From Choanephora cucurbitarum (taxonomy: Eukaryota > Mucoromycota > Mucoromycetes > Mucorales > Choanephoraceae), in contig JAIWNI010000191.1 of NCBI GenBank assembly GCA_025331435.1, positions 1 to 27,410 on the forward strand: 27,410 nt of DNA, written 5' to 3'. Every line of letters starts with the position of its first letter. Within the stretch, counting starts at the first letter, position 1. A program made the position numbers and the translations under genes. The notes beneath the pieces are model-generated. The model searched no databases and had not been told where the DNA came from. It saw only the letters and a list, made by a program, of their open reading frames with translations. Positions 1 to 11,148 of this stretch are shown piece by piece.

Positions 1-479
1 CTAAACAAAATCAAAGATGCAAGAACGAAGTAGGTTTGAAATTACGGAGAATGGAATAGTAGCAATTCATGCAAGTGGATGCAAAGACTGATTTGATATC
101 CTTTGCATAAAAGTTGAGCATGTGCATATATACTCGCCCCATTTAAATTTTAGCCTCATATCCTAATTAGGATCAATGGATATCTTATGTAATGAATTGA
201 TGGAACATTATTGCTAATATAGGAGTGCATTGATAATCACGTAAAAGGTAAGAAATTAGACTTTCTACTTGTATTCATTATTTCATTCCCGATAGATTAA
301 ATATTTTGCAAGTTCAATTGAAAAACTAATCCACATCCTTGATGTAAAAGAATTGAATGAATACAGTATATAAGGTAGCAACTTTATTGTTTGTGGCTTT
401 ATCTCTTTCTAGCATTTATAGCTTCTTCTCTCTTCAACTCATTTTCCGTCTAACTCAATCTTAACTTTTCTTTATAATC
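1..479. other. AT-rich upstream region of first transposase gene
   Basis: AT-rich DNA with no open frame of note. I see no CACTA-type or CACGTC-type transposon terminus here, so if the gene that follows belongs to a mobile element, the left end lies outside the window. The last ~110 bp look like a promoter and 5' leader: a TATA-like box and then pyrimidine-rich sequence. Confidence 0.5.
367..375 (+). promoter_or_regulatory. TATA box of first transposase gene
   Basis: TATATAAGG lies 105 bp before the start codon at 480 and is followed by C/T-rich leader sequence, a usual arrangement for RNA polymerase II promoters. Function is inferred from position and motif. Confidence 0.5.
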
Positions 480-3400
480 ATGAACTCTGGATTCTTTTGT
501 CACCCTTGTAAGCGCTCTTTCGCCTCTCTCAAGGCTCTTGTCAGACATAACAATAAAAGACAATGCGTTGCAAATGCTGCTGTTGAGATCTCAAACACTA
601 ACAATGCTGATCAAGACGCTACTGCATCTGTACCTACCAGCTTAACTAACGAAGCACCTGTTGCATCCATCAATGATGTGCCCCCTTCAGCCCAATCAAG
701 CGCCAGCGAACCTGCTCCTAGCAACATCAGTAGCCCAATGGCAGCACCATCTCCTATGAGCGAAGACATTGAACTGCAAGCTGGTAACATTTGTCCATTC
801 TTTCAAAAACTCTATCTTCATCTAGATGACTAACTATTGATCTCTAATAGCAGACGAAAGGGGCCCAATGGAGCTCAACTGGTTACCTGGGGAATTAATG
901 ACAGGTTTCGAAAAAGCTTCTCTTGGGTTTATGCGACTATTAGAAGAGTCTAGAATCCCTCGCCAACAACAAAGGGATATTGTTAATTATATCAATAACA
1001 ACTTTTTCGTTAAATTTACCTCTGATAGTAAATAGCATAAATATTCTGTTTTGCCTTCTGCACATTGAAACTAACTCTCATTATAGGTGATTTCGCTGAT
1101 CAAAGACTCCAATCGCCAGACACATACCGTCGAATGATTAGTAAAGATAGCAGAATAACTAAGAAATATGACATCTGCCAAGATGGTTGCTGTATGTTTG
1201 CAGCTGGTGATAGTAATGAAAAAGAATGCAGCGAATGCAAAAAGCCCAGATATGAAAATCAAAGTCAAATCGATGCTGATAGAAACGACGCTAATCGAAA
1301 TCCTCTTATGCCTCCTATCAATCCCATACCTTTCAGACAAGTATCATATACGTCCGTTTTAAGTGCTTTGACTGAGCTATACGCAGATGATGACAAGTTA
1401 GATATTTTAAGATACGGTGAAAACTTTCTCAACAACGAACCTGCTACCAACTGCGATTATAAGGATATTTTTTCTGGATCTAATTATAAAGACCTCGTTC
1501 AGCGATCCACTATCAAAACCAATACTATCTGCCTTGTTCTCTTTGTAGATGGATATCGCAACAAAAGTTCGCAGAAGTCGGGCCAGGTGTTGATCAATTG
1601 TTTGATAATGAACATCCACCCTGAGCATCGGTAATGATCTATTGACTTCTATTAACAGTAGTACATTAAATACTTAACCTTGCATCTAAACCTTTTAGTA
1701 CTAAAGACGAATATATGATTCAAATCGCCGTTTGTCCCGGTAAGCCAAAGAATCTGGTTTCATATCTTCAGCCAATTATTGCAGAGGTGAATGATATGTA
1801 CGAATGCGGTGTGGTAATCAAGAAGCAGGGTGAAGAGCGCTTCCGTGGGTCTGTAGCGATCTTGGGTATTACCGGTGACATTCCAGGCATTGCAGAAATC
1901 ATCAGCTTTGCAGGTCATACTCACACCTACGGTTGTCGTATTTGTTTGGTGAAAGCTAGCGATCCTGCACCTAACTGTACTCATGGAAAGTACTTCCCTC
2001 ATGCAGGCCCAGAAAGATCCATTGATAGTTTGAAGGAAGGAGATATTGTAAGTCTTCAAAGTCTAAAGAGTACTATTATTGGTACGCTAACTCAGTAATG
2101 TAGTTGCATGGGATGAAAGGGGTCTCCAGCCTCATAACTTCTTTACCAACCTTCATGGGCACCTTCTCATTTCTTGGTGATGAACTACATATGATTGGCC
2201 ATGGTCTCGGTCATTTGGTCTGTAACTTGTTGGATCCCCAGGAAAACAGCCGCTTCAAAGTAGAAGGATCCAATGAATACACATTTGATGTAGTTCAAAG
2301 CAACTTCTTCAAATCAATTCAGCAGTACGTTGAAGCTAGCAAGTCAACTAGCCCAGTCAGTTTCGATTTTTCGTTCGATTTTAAGAAAGGTTGTTACCGT
2401 GCTGTGGATTGGCAATTCTTTCTCTTACACATTGTACCAACCATCATCGTCCCTCAACTCAAGCATGAAGATACCAAGAAGGCTTTGATGAGTTTGGTCA
2501 ATGCTTGCGCTATCAGTCTACAGCAGTCAATATCAACTCAAGAATTAGAGCAGATGAAAGGGTATTGTTATTTCAATTTGTCTATATGTTTTGTTATTGA
2601 TAATGTACTATCATTTATAGTTTTTTCGACGTCTGGTCTACTTATCTAAACCGTGAAATTGATGCCGGAAACCTAATGCAGCGAATCTGGACGATGAACA
2701 ACCACTTTGCATCTTACCACATCTATGAACTGATAAAGCGTTATGGTCCTCTAAGATACTATTCCTGCCGATCATTGGAGCGAACCATACAAAAGTATAC
2801 CAACCTGGCAAAATCAAAATCCGCTTCAGGCAAAGAAAGTAGCAACTTAGTTGAAAGATACAACTACTTCAAGACGTATACAGCTCAGTTAAACCAGCAA
2901 GGACTTGTACCAGTAAGAAGAATCAGGGAGAATGAATTTGAGGACCATCCGGATGATATCAATGGTACAATGCCCCAGCTCTGGGAGAAATTTGAAGAGC
3001 ATTCTCTTGATCAAACTGAGTCCATCGCACAGGTACCAGTCTCTGATATAGAATCAGCTTTAAGAAAGTATTTTGGTCGGTTGCCAAACGGTGTATCGCG
3101 CTTAGACAACAACAAAATTAAGTTGGCGGCTAGAGTTAGAATAGGCGATGTGGTCATTCAATCAAGGTGGCATCGGGAGAATCAAAAAAATGTTAGAAGG
3201 GCGAATGATTTAGTCATCATACAAGCCAAAGAATCGACCAGGTAAGAATCTTCAATTTGCTTACCATTATCTGTTACTTAATTTATCCTTTAGATCTCGG
3301 CAAGTATCATGGTATGCAGGCGAGGTCATCACATTTTTGGTACACAAGCATGGAAGGAGGGTTTTTCACTTGGCTGTACTTTCCTTAGTTGAACATAGCT

Positions 3401-3609
3401 TTATGGATGAATACGGAATCCCTATTGTAACTTGCTTTGCTGACAACCAAGATAGAAAGATTATAGTATGCGATGTAGTTGACATAGTTACTTCTGTTGG
3501 TTTCATAAGATTCAACTCGAACAAGCGTCAGTTCAAAGTCATTTGGGAGGGCGCCCTTTATTACAAAAAGATGGATGGTAGAAAAGCTGGACAGCGTAGA
3601 GATATGTGA
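480..3609 (+). CDS. Tnp2-like (CACTA/CMC) transposase, intact, 7 exons
   Basis: Exons that join in frame through GT-AG introns: 480-783, 851-1027, 1087-1630, 1699-2047, 2104-2561, 2621-3241, 3294-3609, giving about 922 aa. Residues 7-29 form a zinc finger (C7, C10, H23, C29), followed by a Ser/Pro/Ala-rich linker. A Cys cluster lies at 191-211 (C191, C195, C196, C208, C211). The catalytic core carries LFVDGYRNK with D315, GITGDIPGIAEI with D402 and an H415/C421/C424 cluster. A conserved LHMIGHGLGH block is at 486-495 and GPLRYYSCRSLER at about 653-665. The C-terminal ~200 aa form a separate conserved-looking module. These blocks match fungal Tnp2/Transposase_21 proteins, which excise and insert CACTA-type DNA transposons in the nucleus. 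The start is the first ATG after a TATA box, just before the finger. No frameshift or stop interrupts it, so it is either a recently active element or a retained (domesticated) gene. No terminal repeats were found around it. Confidence 0.8.
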
Positions 3610-6600
3610 TGATGTTTGTTGAGAACACACAATAGAAGTAAACATGTAAATAAATATAGGGTAGGGTGGTCGGCAAAAAAAACAAAAAGAAACAACTTTC
3701 TCTTCTGTCTGTGTCCCTTTATATATGGGCCGATGTAATGAGTTATCTTTTGTACAAAAACACAGTCATTGTATACCTATTCAAAGGTTTGTGGAACACT
3801 TTTTTTTCTTCGTTTACCTTCATTGTTATTTTGACGCTCACGCTCTCATCATGACCTATTACTTTCTTTGACTGACCCATCACTTTTGCTGCAAGAGAAA
3901 GCTCAAAATATTTAACCATTTAACCTACAGCTTTATTCAACTTGCTACTTCTGATTCAGGTAACAGTTTTTGCCATCGTGTATCCTTCAAATACCTCCTC
4001 CTATATGCTTTATTGGATAATAACCTTTCATCATTTCTGAATAATAGCAAGCAATAGATTACCTTGGTCTCAAAGTGGTGTTTATTTTGATGATTTAGGA
4101 TTCAATAAGCAGCTGTTATTAGAACTCGTCATCTCTTAGCATACAGCCTGTAACTTAACAGTATATGCTTCATGCCTCTTTCTTTTGAAAATTACTAGAA
4201 GGATCCAAATGATGTACCTAAAGTTAAACCAATTTACCATTGGGTCTAGTAAGGCTTTCAGATACTATGAACAAACTATCAACAGTTACTGTTATAAGGA
4301 TAGGTCATGTTGAATAGGAAAATCCCCGTTAAGACATTGTCATCATGTTTATTCTCTCTTTTGTGCTACGGTCAACCATGACAACCTTGCCTTCGCTTGA
4401 TCTACTGGATTCCTATGCTCATGTATCAATCTAACATCTAGAGAACAAACAAAAGCTCTCCTTCATATGTAAAAATAGGATGGATAGAACACCTCATGTA
4501 TCAGCTTTCTCTACTTCTTCCTATGAAATCTTTTTCCGGACTTATATCCACATATGTTGCTATCAGTGTCGTGTTTGGTTTCGATGCTTGCTCGTTAAAA
4601 GCATCCTCATTATCAATGGTTTCCGAGTATCTCTCAATATTGATATTCTTTTAACTGTTGTTTATTTGTACAACTTGGCATTTCTTTCATGCATCTTTTA
4701 ATTTAGTGCATGATGTATATTCTATCAATCTCTTGACGTTATTGATACTGAAATCTTTCATCTTTATACCTCACTCATCTTGAATAAAGATACACCTTAT
4801 TATAGTAATATATTATGCAAATCCAAGACATTCGCCTATTCCGTCATCTTTTATCAGGTTTTTATTGGTGGGTAACCAGTCTTTCTTCCCATCACTGCTC
4901 AGATTATACTAAATACTGGCCATTTTTTCTCATTCCCCCATTTTTTCTTTTTCTCTCTTTTGTATCCAATGTACACTAAAAGGTAAGCTTTATCCTGAAT
5001 CAAAAAAGATGCACATATACCAACTTTCATTTTTTTTATGCTAGTAGTTGACTAAAAGCATAGCTTCTTATCTATACTCACACCTTTGTAGTTATACCTA
5101 CTCTTTCCGCAGTAGTAGCACATAATCATTCTCATTTACGACTATAGCTGAATTGACTCTCCATTGAGTTCAAGATATCCTTGTTCATGCTCAATCCAAC
5201 CAGTTTGGATTACAAGCCATCTACTATTAGTTGAAGGTTCTTCAACTATTGTTATTCATACTGTCTCTTCGTAATATGTGAAGCCGATTAGTGTTTCTCT
5301 GGATATTATTCCATATAGTATTCAAAGTTGTATATCTGCCTATTCCCCAAGATGTAGTCTGATCAACTGGCAAGCCGATGTCTGTCTCTTCTACTTTGGT
5401 ATCTCAAGAATCCTCATTTGATATCACGTCCGTTGTAGTATTACCTGACTGATTTGTCTTCTCAAAGATAGATTTCCTCTCCTGTAACCTCTTTGTTCCA
5501 AAGCAACAGTTTTCCATGACGATGATATCTCTCTTGTACAATAATGATGGTCATCCGTTTTTCAAAGAATCCTATGATCAAAGATTGCTAGTCAGCCTTT
5601 CTGTCTTCTACCTTACAATGTCAAATCACTTACTGTTCTTTCGGTGTACACTTTCTCTTCAACTGATGAATCACTTCTTGTTTCCATCCTTCTTCAGTAC
5701 CTCTTTACCTGACTTACTACCTTTCCCTATCCTATTGTTGTTCAATCCAATGTAACATTACTCGGTCGGTTACTGCTGCTACCTGCATTGATGTCGCTGT
5801 TGCTACTACTGTTCATGATAATCTTTGATACTGATCGGTAACACTGACAACTGATTTAACTGCTGAAACTGATTTGAATATTTTAGAAAGCCAAGGAATC
5901 TGTTCTCGTTGTCAAACCACTCTTCCATTGGGCTCTGCTGTACTTGCTTTCATGTCTGTTGCTGATTCTGTACTCAAGCATGCAATTCATAGGACAATGA
6001 ACAGCTCATTGGTAAAAAGACGCGTCAATGATCAACAATACTTTTGTATCAAACAGGCTCTAATCTTTATTTTTTTTCATGTATAGTCTATCAATCTATT
6101 GTTCTATTTTCGAATCTATTATCTCGGTTGCTGCTGACTCTTTTGTCAACTGGATCCACCATTGCATGCAAGGTGTCTGCTCTTCAGGCTCCAAGATAAA
6201 AGAAACGAACAAAAGAAAAAAGAAATCGAAAATTGTGGCTGGCGTCCTACATTAAATCATTTCAAGTGCAGCACAAACAATCTATCCAAAGGGCTAAATC
6301 AAGATGTGTATGCTATCTTTTTGACAGAAACGGGTCTCAAAGGTCAGGCAATAGGCTAATCTGGATACTGAGCATACCATTCGAACCGGAAGAATTCAAG
6401 GCATCCGCCTGAATGGTCAAACAAAGGCTGGGATTCAAATATAGATAAAGAAGAACCCATATATAGCATAAAAAAGGATCTACATTTGTATATAATAAAA
6501 GAATTCAATTTGACCCTATTCATCCAATAAGCATACCTATTATTCTAATGACGCCATATGTAATAATGAAAGAACGACATTCTCTCAAGAAACATACTCA

Positions 6601-6720
6601 CTTAAAGGTCTCTAATCCTCTCAAAGCCATTTGCTCATATATAAAAACTAAGCAAAACTTGTAAAAGCAGGATGGCCCATATAAAATAAATCCTTGATTG
6701 TGATTGGACAATGGTCATTT
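3610..6720. other. gene-poor T-rich region
   Basis: About 3.1 kb without a convincing gene. The + strand is rich in T and TC tracts, and the open frames in it are short, lack recognisable motifs and have no promoter-like context. Around 5765-5870 an ACTGCT/GTTGCT-rich patch reads as low-complexity Thr/Ala/Val for about 20 codons and then stops; it could be decayed coding sequence but nothing is identifiable. No terminal inverted repeats, tRNA or LTR ends were seen. Confidence 0.5.
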
Positions 6721-6865
6721 GATTCTGCCCTCCACGGGCAGAATTTCTGCCCTCCAGAGTAAAATTATGCAAATCCTCTCCCAGTTTTTTTTCAAAAACC
6801 TATGGTTTTTTTACAGAATTTTCTGCATCCCACGGTAAGAATTTTTTGCCCCAGAGGGCAGAATC
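6721..6865. mobile_element. small inverted-repeat element (MITE-like) with GATTCTGCCCTC ends
   Basis: The left end GATTCTGCCCTC (6721-6732) is matched in reverse complement by GAGGGCAGAATC (6854-6865), giving 12-bp terminal inverted repeats about 145 bp apart. Inside are further copies of the same motif, including ATTCTGCCC-TCCAC-GGGCAGAAT (9-bp stem, 5-nt loop) and diverged copies near 6747 and 6820. It abuts the point where the gag-related sequence ends, so it probably interrupts or truncates gag. No clear target duplication could be read, so a terminal fragment of a larger repeat remains possible. Confidence 0.45.
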
Positions 6866-7990
6866 TGAGCCGTAGTGAGCAACAACAGGCACACCAGATC
6901 CAGAAGCTACCCGCTTGCTTACTTCTTGTCCCACAGAACCAGCATCTCTACCACGCTTCACACCGTAGATCTCCTTGACTTCCGCATCGGTCAGCGTGTC
7001 CACCAGATTCACATTCCCAGGACTAATATTTTGAGGCTTTGTAGAAGGAGTATCAGCCGCCTCGCTTACCGATACTCCTTGTCTTTTCCCGAACTCGAGT
7101 CAAGACCGCGAACACCCAGCTCCACCGCATTGCTACCAGTACTAGGGTTCTTCTGTTTCTCTAGCCACTCAGGACACTCCGTCTTCCTATGACCCTCCTG
7201 GTTACAGAAAAAGCAAACCAAACCACGACGGACTTGAACGGCACCATTCTTATTAGACTGAACTTCAGTGGTCAATTTCACCAAATTGATACTAAGCTTT
7301 TCTAACCTGTCCACAAGAGACAACACACTGGAGACCGAAGCCACCTCAGAACCAGACGAAGACACAACTGCAGAAGCAGCAGAAGACACATTCTCACCGC
7401 TCACTTGACGAGCTACAGGGCCAACAGAGTACTTAGCAAAACTACGCTCCACCAGCTTGGCCTTGTCCTTAGCTTCTTCAAACGTCCTAGGAGTACCTGG
7501 TCTTCTCAATTTCGCAAGCAATATCCTTGTGAATGGCAGCCAAAAAGGTACGCACCTGGAGACTCTCACTACGATTGTCTAACAAGGAAAACAACTCTTG
7601 CATCTTAAGAGCTAGATCTTCAACAGAGGGATAATCATCACCCTGCTTGATATTTTGGAGCTGATACCACCACTTATCCTCTTGGTCTTGTAAATAATGA
7701 CCCCGAAAAGCAGTAACAAACTCGTTCCAAGTCTTGGCCTTAGAACCTACAGCGTTAAACCACGTTTCAGCCTTGCCTACTAAATGGTCGCCAGCAACAA
7801 AAAGGATCTCATCATCACCCAACTTGGCAGAGCCTTTCAATCTCTCCATGCGCTTCAACCAAAAAACCGCATCATCATTGTTACCGGAGAAGTCCCTTGG
7901 CTCGTTGATGAACCTAGCTGCAGCACCAGAGCGTCTGCTCGCTTGACCAATGTCTTCAGGCATAAAGTATCTTTGAAATGGATTAAACAT
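6866..7990 (-). pseudogene. Ty3-type gag remnant with CCHC zinc knuckle
   Basis: On the minus strand an ATG at 7990 opens a ~165-codon frame. It contains a retrotransposon gag-like capsid region with AETWFNAVG, a FVTAFRGHYL helix and LALKMQELFSLL. The frame is lost near 7490 and resumes in another frame at TPRTFEEAKDKAKLVERSF, consistent with a single extra base. That second frame is Ser/Val-rich, then has a nucleocapsid-type knuckle CFFCNQEGHRKTEC (C-X2-C-X4-H-X4-C) near 7175-7215. A second frame break near 7070-7085 leads into a final acidic/basic segment (VDTLTDAEVKEIYGVKRGRD). The sequence then runs into the small inverted-repeat element at 6865. No protease, reverse transcriptase or integrase follows. 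Gag normally packages the element RNA in cytoplasmic particles; this copy is broken. A Ty3-like origin is inferred from the gag type only. Confidence 0.75.
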
Positions 7991-8004
7991 TAATAACTAG
8001 ATCA

Positions 8005-8018
8005 GGTAGGCCGGACCA
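8005..8018 (-). promoter_or_regulatory. possible retroelement primer-binding site
   Basis: Upstream of gag on the minus strand is TGGTCCGGCCTACC, beginning with the TGG complementary to a tRNA 3' CCA end. It sits two bases inside a candidate LTR end (..GTTGTCA). The position, 15 bp before the gag ATG, suits a compact leader. The priming tRNA was not identified. Confidence 0.35.
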
Positions 8019-8020
8019 CT

Positions 8021-8978
8021 TGACAACTCTATATCTCTCCAGTATGTTTACCTTTGATTCGAACAAGTGAAGAAAGAAGTAATGAACAAAGGAAGATAGC
8101 CGACTGTAAAAACTATCAATAAACACAGAGGGAGATATAACAAAAAACAAGACTTAGGCACTTGTAAGCTTCAAAGACAGAATTTGAAGGTAGTTATGAG
8201 AAAGAGAAAGAAAAACTCGATATTGTTTATTATGAGGCACAAGGCACTCTTTTTAAATGTCTATAATAATAACTATTCATAACAATTTCTACAATCACCA
8301 ATAAAATAACATCTAATAGTGATTTCAACAATAGATCCATTGATCTAACAACATCTTGATAGCTGATACTTCCAAAATAAGAGACAACGTGAACAGAAGT
8401 TACCAAAGTATTCACAACTAAGCTGTCAATTGGCATATTAACAGAGACAACGAATCGCCACTTCAAAGTACTAATTAATCTTGACAACGAAATCAACCAG
8501 AAAAGGATAGTAAGCACCAAAAGTAGTCAAGGAACAATGGCTACTATCAGCACCTAGTAGTAACACCAATTCGAAAGGTAATCGAAATAATCACAGGAAA
8601 TAAGGAATAAGAGTACTAAAATAGTACCACAGCAAATCAACAGGATAACAAAATAAGAGGAAAAATAAGAAAGAGAAAAAAGGTAAAAGAAATAAGAAAA
8701 GAAGAATAACAAAACAATGACAGAGATAAGAAAATACAATAAGCAGGAATACAAACAGAACAAACGGACAGAACAGGGAAAAGAATCGAAATAGATAAAA
8801 TAAAGATGGTACAAGTCAAAATAAAATAAACAATAAGAGAATATAACACACAGAAAATTACACGCCAACTTGAGCACTTCAAACTGAGACAACTGGAACC
8901 TGCTATTGCTCTTTCAAACCCAGAACAATACACCTCAGACTTGCAACAGAAAAACAGCTACTCCACTTCTTGACAACA
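8021..8978 (-). repeat. candidate LTR / leader of the gag element
   Basis: On the minus strand this stretch starts TGTTGTCA (8978) and ends GTTGTCA (8021), i.e. TG..CA limits, about 958 bp, directly upstream of the putative primer-binding site. It is very pyrimidine-rich on that strand (strongest at 8640-8760) and contains AATAAA-type sequence near 8228-8240, as expected for U3/R. Only one copy is in the window, so the limits cannot be confirmed by comparing two LTRs. Open frames within it are low-complexity Phe/Leu/Ser runs and are not taken as genes. Confidence 0.35.
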
Positions 8979-9035
8979 CCGTAACTTCTATACTTCTATA
9001 CTTCTTTGCTTCTATTACACGGCCAGACCAATACA

Positions 9036-9123
9036 CACTACAATCAATTTGATGTTTGTGAGATGTCGGTGAGATGTTGGTGAGACAGCCTCACCGACAC
9101 CTCACAAACAGTGTGTTGTAGTG
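9036..9123. repeat. 88-bp foldback with CACTACAA ends and ACA flanks
   Basis: The left arm carries CACTACAA, then TGTTTGTGAG-A-TGTCGGTGAG. The right arm in reverse complement carries CACTACAA, then TGTTTGTGAG-G-TGTCGGTGAG. The arms enclose a short loop that holds a third, diverged copy (TGTTGGTGAG). ACA triplets flank both sides (9033-9035 and 9124-9126). It can be read as a tiny CACTA-type MITE or as a hairpin terminus of the larger element that starts at the same base. Confidence 0.6.
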
Positions 9124-9250
9124 ACAAACTACCGTCTAACAAACACTTTTTGTGAGAGACAAATTACCGTCTAACAGACACTGTCTGTGAGTGACAAACT
9201 ACCGTCTAACAGACATTTTATGTGAGGTATATGTTACCGTCTAACAATCA
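9123..9250. repeat. 35-bp tandem repeat, about 3.7 units
   Basis: Units start at 9123, 9158, 9193 and about 9228. Each has GACAAACTACCGTCTAAC followed by a variable short palindrome and GTGAG. The second unit contains the perfect palindrome ACAGACA-C-TGTCTGT. Partial units (ACCGTCT..ACCGTCTAACAAACAC) reappear near 11083-11100 by the opposite end of the surrounding element. Confidence 0.8.
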
Positions 9251-10234
9251 TTCTTTCCTTTCAATTGTGAGGCGGCTCATACCCTTTGCTGATTTGCTCC
9301 TTTCTTTGATGAGGTCTTTGATGACCTTCCTTTAACGGACATTCGATTTGAGTTTGTACATCATTCGGAACATGCTTCTTTACTTTAATCTCGTTACACG
9401 TTACATTATGCATTCATTACACGCTTCCCTTCCTTTTACAGTTTGCTTTTCTTCCTAATGAGGATGTCTTTATTTGGATACTTCTTTAACTTTAGGTAGT
9501 ACTAATTCTTTACTTTCATTACTTCATATGCTTAAAATAGATTTTTGCTCTTTTTTAAATGCTTTTTGATTGGGCTCTTTATTTGAAATATGGATATATA
9601 TATACAGTTATGTACTACTAAAAATGACCATTCTATTGGTCTAGATATGGCTAAAAGGAGCAGAATTGGCTTGCGATGCCATGGATCCTTGCCCTTGCAC
9701 TTACCTTCACCAGGCTTAAAACACCACCAAAATAGATTTGGGACATGGAAGCTTTACTTGAAACAATACCATGAGCATTCAAAATACCAAAAATAGCTAT
9801 AATAGATTGGAAATACTAAAATTATGTTAGTAAACATAGAAATCATAAGACTTTGAGACTTACCAGAAAAAAGCATTTGGCATAGGACAACAATGAGGAC
9901 GTATACTAAAACAGAGAGAGATTATCTATTGAATAAGGGATAAAAGTAACGAGTTTATAAATGATGTATTCTGTATAGAAGTGGAGCAATTCTTACCGAA
10001 TATTATTGCTCTTGTAAGTTAAGAGTAGGGTTGTTATCTACTTGAAAAAAAGTACAAGTTAAATCATAAATAAAAGTGATAAAGAAGGAAGAAAATGAAA
10101 GAAAAAGAAAAAAAATTTTAAGAGTCCTATCAATTCAACTTATGAAACGATTGACATGAGTATGAAAACAGCAGTGAATGTGTTCCGAAAGAAACCTAAG
10201 CACTTCAGAAGGTTTGGATGATGAAAGTTACATG

Positions 10235-10830
10235 TCATCAAGTAGAAAATTTGCAAAAAAAGCCCATAAATGGAAGGTTAGACTAACTTTATATTTTTTT
10301 TTATTTCTCGAGATTCAATTACTTTCATTTAGCATAATTTTTCTTTGACTCTACAAAAGTTCGTTTCCCTTCAGGTTTAACAATTGCAGTCTGTAAAGAA
10401 GTACAGTTAAAAAAAAGCTGATTGTTTATGCTTATGTATTTTTGTTTCATTGCCACACGTAATGTACTACAGAATAAATAAGAAAAAAGTAAAAATACTT
10501 TCAAAAACAACCCTTAAATGGAAACTATGTAACTCCTTTGTGATGAGTAGAGTTTTGAGCGAAAAGAAAAAAATAAAAGTCAGAAAAAATTTGCAGAAAC
10601 AACCCCATTATAGTAAACGTGTGCCCCCACTCAAATGAGCACAACATTTGATGGGAAAAAATAATAAGAGTCAGCAAAAAGTTTGCAATAAAAGCCCTTT
10701 TATAGGAAACGTGTACTTCCATTCATATGAGTATAGCTTTCAGCAAGAAAAAGAAAATAAAAGTCAGACAAAATTTGCAGAAACAACCCATAAATGGAGA
10801 ATCACTACCACCTTTAAAAAAGATTATCCT
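10235..10830. repeat. degenerate ~90-100-bp satellite, about 5 units
   Basis: The recurring block AATAAAAGTCAG-N-AAAATTTGCA-N-AAACAACCC-(A/T)-TA(A/T)ATGGA is seen best at 10571, 10661 and 10755 (spacings about 90 and 93 bp). More diverged copies are near 10245 and 10470. The unit's second half has ATGAGTA-type sequence. The open frames here are by-products of the A-rich repeat and have no recognisable protein content. Confidence 0.65.
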
Positions 10831-11148
10831 TGACAGTTATAAAAAAAAATTCAAAGACAAAAAGGCAGCGGGGATAGAAATACTTGTGAATGTAAAAAAA
10901 GAGGGCAAAATCAAGAATGAATAAAAACAAAGCAAAACATGTAGTAAAGTGCACTTTTTTTTTGGACATTTATATTTAACATTGTTTAAAAGTACTCTTT
11001 ACAAACTTTGGACTAATTTGCATGATAATCTGTAGAGAAAATACAATTTCTAGTTTAAGCAGTAAAAATGCCTACCGTCTCACACCGTCTAACAAACACA
11101 ATAGGCATGTCGGTGAGGCACTAGGAAATTGCAATTGATTGTAGTGAC

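Larger units (their letters stand above)
9036..11146. mobile_element. gene-poor DNA element with CACTACAATCAATT ends
   Basis: CACTACAATCAATT at 9036-9049 is perfectly matched in reverse complement at 11133-11146, a 14-bp terminal inverted repeat beginning with the CACTA signature of En/Spm-type elements. The motif ACCGTCTAACAAACAC and the motif TGTCGGTGAG occur next to both ends, as expected for subterminal transposase-binding repeats. The ~2.1 kb interior is A-rich, with no recognisable gene. Flanking triplets are ACA (left) and ACC (right), so the 3-bp duplication is imperfect. It may be a non-autonomous element, or two related ends that are no longer one unit. Confidence 0.5.

Noticed and set aside
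5424..5445. CACGTCC followed by TTGTAGTA, resembling the CACTA/CACGTC junctions
   Set aside because: The order and spacing of the motifs differ, there is no inverted partner and no subterminal repeats, so chance is the better explanation.
3666..6359. Short open frames at 3666, 4480, 5516, 5874 and 6162
   Set aside because: Each is 60-80 codons, T-rich or low complexity, without recognisable motifs, promoter elements or paired splice sites.
6875..7192. Plus-strand frames opposite the gag remnant
   Set aside because: They are antisense shadows of the gag frames, which alone show capsid-like and CCHC motifs.
5870..8060. Possible tRNA B-box-like sequences such as ATTCGAACC near 6380 and 8055
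   Set aside because: No matching A-box or cloverleaf could be folded around them.
8230..8933. Three minus-strand open frames of about 100 codons
   Set aside because: Low-complexity Phe/Leu/Ser/Tyr from pyrimidine-rich DNA, lying in the probable LTR. There is no domain-like pattern.
9123..9250. 35-bp repeats as a CRISPR-like array
   Set aside because: The units are contiguous without unique spacers, and the sequence is fungal with transposon ends beside it.
10325..10924. Several 60-codon frames on both strands
   Set aside because: They coincide with the A-rich ~93-bp satellite and repeat its sequence in shifted frames.
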